A DNA stretch of 64,000 nucleotides, taken from Liolophura sinensis (lineage: Eukaryota > Mollusca > Polyplacophora > Chitonida > Chitonidae). This document shows, piece by piece, positions 57,355 to 64,000 of this stretch. Within the stretch, counting starts at the first letter, position 1; each line of letters begins with the position of its first letter. Under the pieces are notes generated by a model. That model was not told where the DNA came from, ran no database searches, and was given only the letters and a program-made list of their open reading frames with translations. Location: NCBI RefSeq assembly GCF_032854445.1, contig NC_088299.1, positions 2,643,001-2,707,000 on the forward strand. Reading direction: 5' to 3'. The position numbers were made by a program, and so were the translations under genes.

Positions 57355-58500
57355 TCTGCTGAAGGCCCAGGCATCCAGACCTAACCAATCAGCACGGGCC
57401 TCCAGACCTAACCAATCAGCACGGGCCTCCAGGCCTAACCAATCAGCACGGGCCTCCAGACCTAACCAATCAGTATGGGCCTCCAGACCTAACCAATCAG
57501 CATGGTCCTCCACACCTAACCAATCGGCACGGGTCTCCAGACCTAGCCAATCAGCCCGGGCCTCCAGACCTAACCTGTCAGCCTAGGCCTCCTGACCTAA
57601 CCAGTCAGCCTAGGCCTCCTGACCTAACCAGTCAGCCCAGGCATCCAGACCTAACCAGTCAGTCTAGGCCTCCTGACCTAGCCAGTTAGCCCAGGTATCC
57701 AGGCCTACATGTACCTACATGTAGTCAGCCCAGGCATCCAGATCTAACCAGTCAATCCTAGCCTCCAGACCCAGTCAGCCCGGGCCTCTAGACCTAACCA
57801 GCTTCCAGACCTAAACAGTTAGCCTAGGCTTCCAGACCTAACCACTCAGCCCGCGCCTCCAGGCCTCCAGACCTAAGCACTCAATCCTCTTCTCTAGACC
57901 TACATGTAACCAGTCATTCCTCTCCTCCAGACCTAACTAGTGAGGCCAGGCTTCCAGATCTAACCAGTAAATCCAGGTTCCCAGGCCTAACCAGTGAGTC
58001 CTAGCCACCAGACCTAACCAGTGAGCCCTAGCCTCCATACCAGGCATCCAGCCTTAACTAGTGAGCCCTTGCCTCCAGACATAATCAGTGAGCCCTTGCC
58101 TCAAGTCCTAACCAGTAAGCCCTAGCCTCCAAACCTAAAGTGAGCCCTGGCCAAATACATAACCACTGAGCTCCGGCCTCCAGATCAAACCAGTGATCTC
58201 TGGCCTCCAGATTCAACCAGTGATCTCTGGTCTCTCCTAACCAGTCAGCCTGGCTTCAAAACATAACCTAAACTAATCAGCCCTAGCTTTCAGACCAAAC
58301 CAGTCCATCATAGCCTTCAAAGCTAACTAGTCAGACCAGGCCTCAATTCCTAGTCTTCGAACCAAACCAGTCAGAAAAGGCATCCAGACCTACCCAGTCA
58401 GACCTACATTTTAGACCAAACCAGTCAACCCTGGCCTCCACTCCTAACAAGTCAGTCCTAGCCTTCAGGCCAAACCAGTCAGAAAAGGCCTTCAGACCAA
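57355..58500. repeat. 27-bp minisatellite, about 40 copies, graded decay
   Basis: CCTAACCAATCAGCACGGGC then CTCCAGA, with a period of 27 (57380, 57407 and onward). Units at 57380-57560 are nearly identical; those beyond 58000 are strongly diverged. A minus-strand Ala-Asp-Trp-Leu repeat frame here is a by-product of the period being a multiple of three. Confidence 0.95.
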
Positions 58501-58509
58501 TGAAGGGTA

Positions 58510-61500
58510 ACAAATAATTAACAGCTCACACACCTCCACTGTCTGCTTTCCCAATGTTTGTAATTAACCCATCACAACCCAATTTGACCTCATCAATCTT
58601 CTCTTAGCCGCGTGTCTCACATGAAATCAAGTCATTAACTTCATGTATCACCTTCCGAAAAAATTAAGTGACATCTATTCTTTATCATACTTGTATATCA
58701 CATCTATTACAACCCCATACAAATAATTTACATGCAGAAAACAGGAATAATGCAAAACACAAAGATATAAACTATATGTTGTTATTTTAATACATGCTTA
58801 CATATAGCTCAAGGTACTTTACACGATTAGGTTCAATGTGTCTGCATACCCGGTAAGTTAGGAGGAACTGGCCCAGATTGTTTATGATCAAACAAAGATG
58901 AATGTACACATGTGCTAAGAAAAGGTGCTAAGAATACATGCATATTCATTGTACCTGTGTGTACCCAAATGAAAATGTCTGCTGATAAGGCTGGCAATAT
59001 ACAAGTACATGTGTATTATGAATCGATTTTACAGTGTATTTAAACAAAGATGTGAAAGTAACAAGGCCTTTTGTGGAAGATTTATTTATCTGCTGTGTGT
59101 CTTACGCCACACTCAAGAATATTTCACTAAAAAGACTGTCATGGTGGAAGGAAACCGGTCAGAGACCAGGGGTAAACCATTCTCCGACTCCTTTCATGGA
59201 GGAGGTAGATGTGCAATTCTACATGCTATATTATGCAGATGGACACACAACAATAATGTGATGACAGATCACAATCACTGATACATCCAGGTCTAGCTGT
59301 ACAGAAGCCTTGTTCAGAAGCACACCCAGGATTGAACAGCAGCATGCAACAAGCTAGCTACACTACATGGAGGCATTCCCTAGAGCTCACAGTTTACAAT
59401 GACATGCCAGTAACAGGGGCTTGAGACTGTGTTACAACTGTGACACCCTAGCCCCTCTGTCTCCTCCTCCCCCACCCCCTATCCCCTCCCCTGTCAGGCA
59501 GACAGCCTCAGAAGCTGGCTGTACCCAGCAGGTCAGCATTAACCTGCCCCAGAGCTGGGTGACTCATACAGAATGATGCAGTGCTATGATCAGCCTCCTT
59601 CAGATTCCTCTGTTACAGAATGAGCTGGCGGATGGGCTGACTGGCTGCTAGCTTTGTGCTACACACCTCTGCCAGGCCAAGCAGGATGGCCAGTGACTGC
59701 TGGCATGTAATTTCATACCTCCAGACTGTGTGCATGTATGTATGTGTACAAGCAGCAATTAAACTGCCACACAAGAGCTCATCTGGTCTCTGAATTCCAC
59801 AATTAGGGCTATTTTTATAGGGAGAAACACCAAATAAATACACACCAATCACTCAGCTTTTGTACCCACTGTATGTAATTAGATGTGTGGCCAGGGAGTC
59901 GCTGTTGTAAAGGGCTTCTGTATGTTCACTTTGGTTACATTACCAAAGAGTAAAAAATTATCAGGGAACCGTTTCTTACTGTACTTCTATCAGCCTTTGG
60001 TAGTGTTTGGACAAACTTGGTGATTTATAAAAAAAAAATGTTTTCAGAATGTTTCACTATAACATTAAGAAGGGAAAGCTACACGTTCCACAGATACACG
60101 TGCATATATCTGGTAGAGGTCATAATGTCTAAATTATCAATGCAGGGCAGAGAGCAGATGTATATGTATACAGCTTCTTCACCAAAGATCAAAACCTTCA
60201 TCATTACATGTATATCAATGGTTTTGAGAAACCCCAGCATCAAACTTTTTTATAAATGTTCATTAAGCCTCAGGTGTACAAGGTGACAACGGCAAGGCTC
60301 CATAAAATGTTATTCTGGGACTAAATGCATAGAAATTGGCACAACTTGATAATTTGGAGAAAAAAAACGAAACTCAATGGAAAACCCTCAAAATTAAGTC
60401 TTCTTAAAAGTAAGTCAAAAACCTGGTAATTAAAAACAAACGAACCTATATCATCACAGAATAAAGAGGTCTACATCTTCAAATCATGATCAATTCATAA
60501 TGCACGAAAATGCTGGGAAATTCCACATGATTCTGATTCGCAGACACGGTCTGGGACAACAGGTACTTGACCTTAGTACTAATAAAATATGCATTACCTG
60601 GTAAGAATCTCAATGTCTAAGCAAAGGTGTACCGTTTATTACATGTAATTCTGTCTTAGAGAGGTTAGTGTCATAGCATGGACACCACATGGTACAGTAC
60701 ATCAGCTCAAAAGTTGATTTTAGTCAATTTCTGTGGACCGACAACTGCTGACTCAGCAGACGTACTTTTCTACAACTCAAGCATCCAATTGTATCCAGTT
60801 GTCAAAACCAGAGTTTTGTACACCTTTTTTGACTGTTACATAACATAACTGTTACATGTAAGTTGACTTTGTTGAGTCGGAACCAGTTGCTTACCATTGA
60901 AAGATGACATACATGTATGCTTGGCTTTGGGTGCTCTATACACAGATACCAGACACTTGACCAATGAGGATGAGGTTTAGTCCTCAGCCCCTTTGTAGCC
61001 ATATGTTGGATGGTTTGTCACATGCTTGGTGATAGGTGGTGTTCGAATGAGAATTATAGAGGGATGAGATTCCACTCTGAATGCCTCATATCTGTGCCCC
61101 ATCCGCATGTCTTCTGGAACAACCTACTACCTACAAACCTTGATTCCTCTGTGTCCACAAAGCCGACCCAAATCGCCCAAGAGAAAAATATTCCTTTGTA
61201 CTACAATGTTAAACAGGAATTAACAAAATAATACATGTGACAAGGGCACACATGTACATGTGTTTATGCAGCCAACCATCAATGCTTGAGCCAGTAACGC
61301 ATGTAACAGAGAGTAAAGGTATTACTGTATAAAATGAATGTATAAAAACATGCATGAGAATCCATCTCATTGTGCCAATAAAATATAGTGACAAATCTGA
61401 CCAGGCAAAGGACATTGGACAAAATTAAAACCTACATGTAATTATATACAACACTAGTGAAATAATTTTAGCCACTGTATTTCACCTAAAGGTTGGAATG

Positions 61501-63000
61501 TAAAAATGAAATGAAATGAAATTTCAGTACTTTAAGGTCTTAAAAAGATACTTTGATTCTAGCATTTGAGTTTTTCTGATAAAAAGTTAATCAAACTTTA
61601 AAGTGGCCATGTAAGGCAAATTTATTTTAAAATAAGCCACCTGAATAACGCTTAAACTTCCAGTGAACATACACAGGTATGTTTTTATCAACCACTACAT
61701 ACATAGATCTCCTTATAACCATAACGAATTAACAACAATTATGAAGGCTCCTCACTAGTAGGAGTTCCAATTCTTGAATCTCCAGCCTGCTTTTAGCTCA
61801 GGACGATCCAATATTAATTTAGTTGTTACAGGTCAGAAAAGTAAATTACTTTATCAGCTTCACTGACTTATTACACATGCTGTACAAACAAATTAGTTAA
61901 CTACACGCTGTCTGCTCCTGACCTTGAATCTATCATTACAAGGGCTTCACAAGCTTAATTACATGCACTATTTATAATTATTTATATAGGCTTGAAGTAT
62001 TTTGCATTATGTGAATTCTGGTGATGAAATGATGTTTTCCACTTGTCTGAGTTTCGCTTGATGTATCCCTGCAACTTGTTACATCAAACAGAAAGGGCAG
62101 AAACTGGCAACAGAGATAAACAAATGCTCAGAATTTATCTGCTTCTTTGCCTCAAATAGATATTGACAGTTTTAAACAATTTCCTAATCTATAGATAATG
62201 TACATAGGTATTTATGTACCCCCACCCCAACCCCACTTCACACACACCCTTCATCAGCATATGTTTATTGTTAGCTCACAGCATGTCATTAGACCATCAC
62301 AGCTGTTACTTGTCTCTATCTTATCATACATATATCTGACATAAAGTGTTCAATGTCTAGAACTTCTATGTGTGCAGGCCTCATAAAGTAATTGAAATGT
62401 TAATCACCGTCTGTCTCATCTGTCCACCACGCGCCATCCCAGCCCAATCTGTCCACCTGATAATTTTTATACACATACTGACATATGGCCTTACAAGTAG
62501 ACTAACTTATATGCATCCAAGAGGCATTAACTGAAAATTCTTTTTGTATGCAGCAGACATGGGTTCAATTCCATGTCCAGTCAAACATAAAACTTCCCGA
62601 TTTGGCATATCTTGTTTTTTTTTGTGTGTGTTGTGTGGTGGAAAGAGAGGTGGTGAAGGGGAAAGGGGGATGTCTTTTTCCAGAAGGCAGATATTGGGGG
62701 AGGGGGGGGGGGCACAGAGCAGGCGTTCAAAGCAAAATCTCAGAACTATAGTTTTTGTTTCACAGAACACAGATACAAGAGACTCACTAATGAGGAGGCA
62801 GGCAAACACTGTACATCAGCTACATTTTCCATATGTGTCAGAACTGAGAGTATGGGATACAAAGACAGTGTACCACATCCCACTTCAACAACATACCAAC
62901 ATTAACTATAGCTTGTGCATGCAGTATTAGTGCTGAAGTCAGACTACACAATACTGGTGGACTAACAATAACCCTTCATCTCAGCCAGGTATTAATTCCA
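58510..63000. other. Intergenic region upstream of the septin gene
   Basis: I find a SINE-A fragment (59078-59180), a dispersed repeat near 61530-61650 and G/C homopolymer patches near 62690-62710. I find no supported exon. Confidence 0.4.
59078..59180 (-). mobile_element. SINE-A, degraded fragment
   Basis: GATTTATTTATCTGCTG, CACACTCAAGAATATTTCAC and GTGGAAGGAAACCGGTCAGA. Confidence 0.65.
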
Positions 63001-63182
63001 AGAAAGACAAGCTATGGATCGGGGAGCAGCACCACAGGGCTACAGAAAAAACAACTGAATTTGCCACATGAGCTCCTTGTTTCTGCGAAGATTTCGGGAC
63101 GAACAGACATGACGAAGAGGCAGGCTTGAAGTGAAATGAAAATATGGAGTTTCCTGGGTGACCTGAAATGAACAAGACTTAC

Positions 63183-63339
63183 CCTTGACCATCAATGTGC
63201 TTCCTGGTCTGACAGCTGCTTGGGGCCTGATTGCACCTACCAGAGAACCATCTGGGGCTAGTACTATCTCCCTGGTATGTGGAATGTATCTGCTGGCAGC
63301 CAGCACAGCATAAAGACTGTGCCTTACACACATTCCCAT
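63183..63339 (-). other. Exon-like open stretch with strong donor
   Basis: An ATG at 63339 opens 52 codons (IVLAPDGSLVGAIRPQAAVR, then PGSTLMVKG) ending at CAAGG|GTAAGT in phase 1. The phase would allow joining to septin exon 2, but the conserved alpha-0 segment is missing. It could be a first exon of another minus-strand transcript or chance. No acceptor upstream is evident and the family is not recognised. Confidence 0.2.
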
Positions 63340-64000
63340 CTACATGCTCTCACAGACAGTACCATCAGATGACAGCACCCTGCATGATGAGAGAACACAG
63401 CAGAGGGATGCAGGAACCAGGCACCTCCTACACTGACTAGCCTACAGCCAGCAGGCAGCAGGCCCTCTGATCCTCAGTCAGACGGAGCCCATGATCAATG
63501 CTTACACATAGGACTTCTCCAGCCAGCCAATACAGACATGAATGACCGACAGTGCTTCCCTCATTCACAGCGCTTCTGCATTTGATACAATGCAGCGCTT
63601 GCCGCCACGTGGGTCGGGCTTCCCCATCCCAATACAGATCACCCAACACTCACTCACCCACCCACCCACTGCTCATATAAGAATCAAAGAAAGCCTACGG
63701 GTGAGGCTCTCAATTGATGACTCAATGGTAGCATTGCCCTGCCTCTAACTCCACAAGAACTACATGAAGAAACACTGTGCACCCAGAACTACCATGAAGG
63801 CATACAATGTATCCTTTGCTATTGGTGACAAAGAGGATTGTGTAGCATTTTGTCATGTCTAGGTTGACATGTAGATGAACATATGACTGCGAGTGCAGCC
63901 AAATATTACCTGCAGTTTTGACTGGGATGGTCAATGGTTGAATTGTACAGATCTGTTGGTGTATTATAACAACAGAAACACTCCATGAAATGTGATCCAG

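Noticed and set aside
57277-57513. Repeated Ala-Asp-Trp-Leu-Gly-Leu-Glu minus-strand frame
   Set aside because: By-product of a 27-bp tandem repeat whose period is divisible by three; it decays with the array.
62544-62930. 128-codon plus-strand frame
   Set aside because: It crosses a G-rich low-complexity patch, has no domain or splice context, and overlaps another frame of similar length.

Overview
This is intron-rich, AT-rich animal nuclear DNA. It has GT-AG introns of 0.3 to about 10 kb, many tRNA-derived SINEs, minisatellites inside introns and frequent ACATGTA-type words. The repeats and the two recognisable proteins suggest a lophotrochozoan, most likely a mollusc. That assignment is an inference; no organism-specific marker gene is present.

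Layout. (1) 344-2028, plus strand: two phase-compatible exons of an unrecognised gene that may continue on either side. (2) 10107-5337, minus strand: a four-exon gene for a predicted secreted protein, with a signal peptide, a laminin-G-like/concanavalin-like domain, a Ser/Thr-rich linker and a PAN/apple-like Cys module. (3) 24729-15413, minus strand: a complete ten-exon 3-ketodihydrosphingosine reductase gene (KDSR). Its exons join in frame to 332 residues. (4) 55062-33196, minus strand: an eleven-coding-exon septin of the SEPT7 group. All GTPase motifs are present and phases match at every junction; only the C-terminal end is uncertain. (5) 55063-64000: no convincing gene. It holds a 27-bp minisatellite, SINE fragments and one exon-like open stretch with a strong donor near 63.2 kb.

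The genes do not form a pathway. KDSR acts in ER sphingolipid synthesis, the septin in cortical filaments, and the lectin-like protein probably outside the cell.

Most of the remaining sequence is mobile or tandem DNA. SINE-A is a tRNA-headed element of about 260 bp with more than 20 copies, several 5'-truncated with perfect target-site duplications (TSDs). SINE-B and SINE-C have different tRNA-like heads but the same 3' tail. There are two small terminal-inverted-repeat families, and minisatellites of 19, 24, 27, 29, 33, about 45 and 128 bp. The most interesting observations are a SINE that appears to have carried 28 nt of foreign 3' flank into the septin splice-acceptor region, a nested SINE with a perfect 15-bp TSD, and a 3' tail shared by three SINE families.
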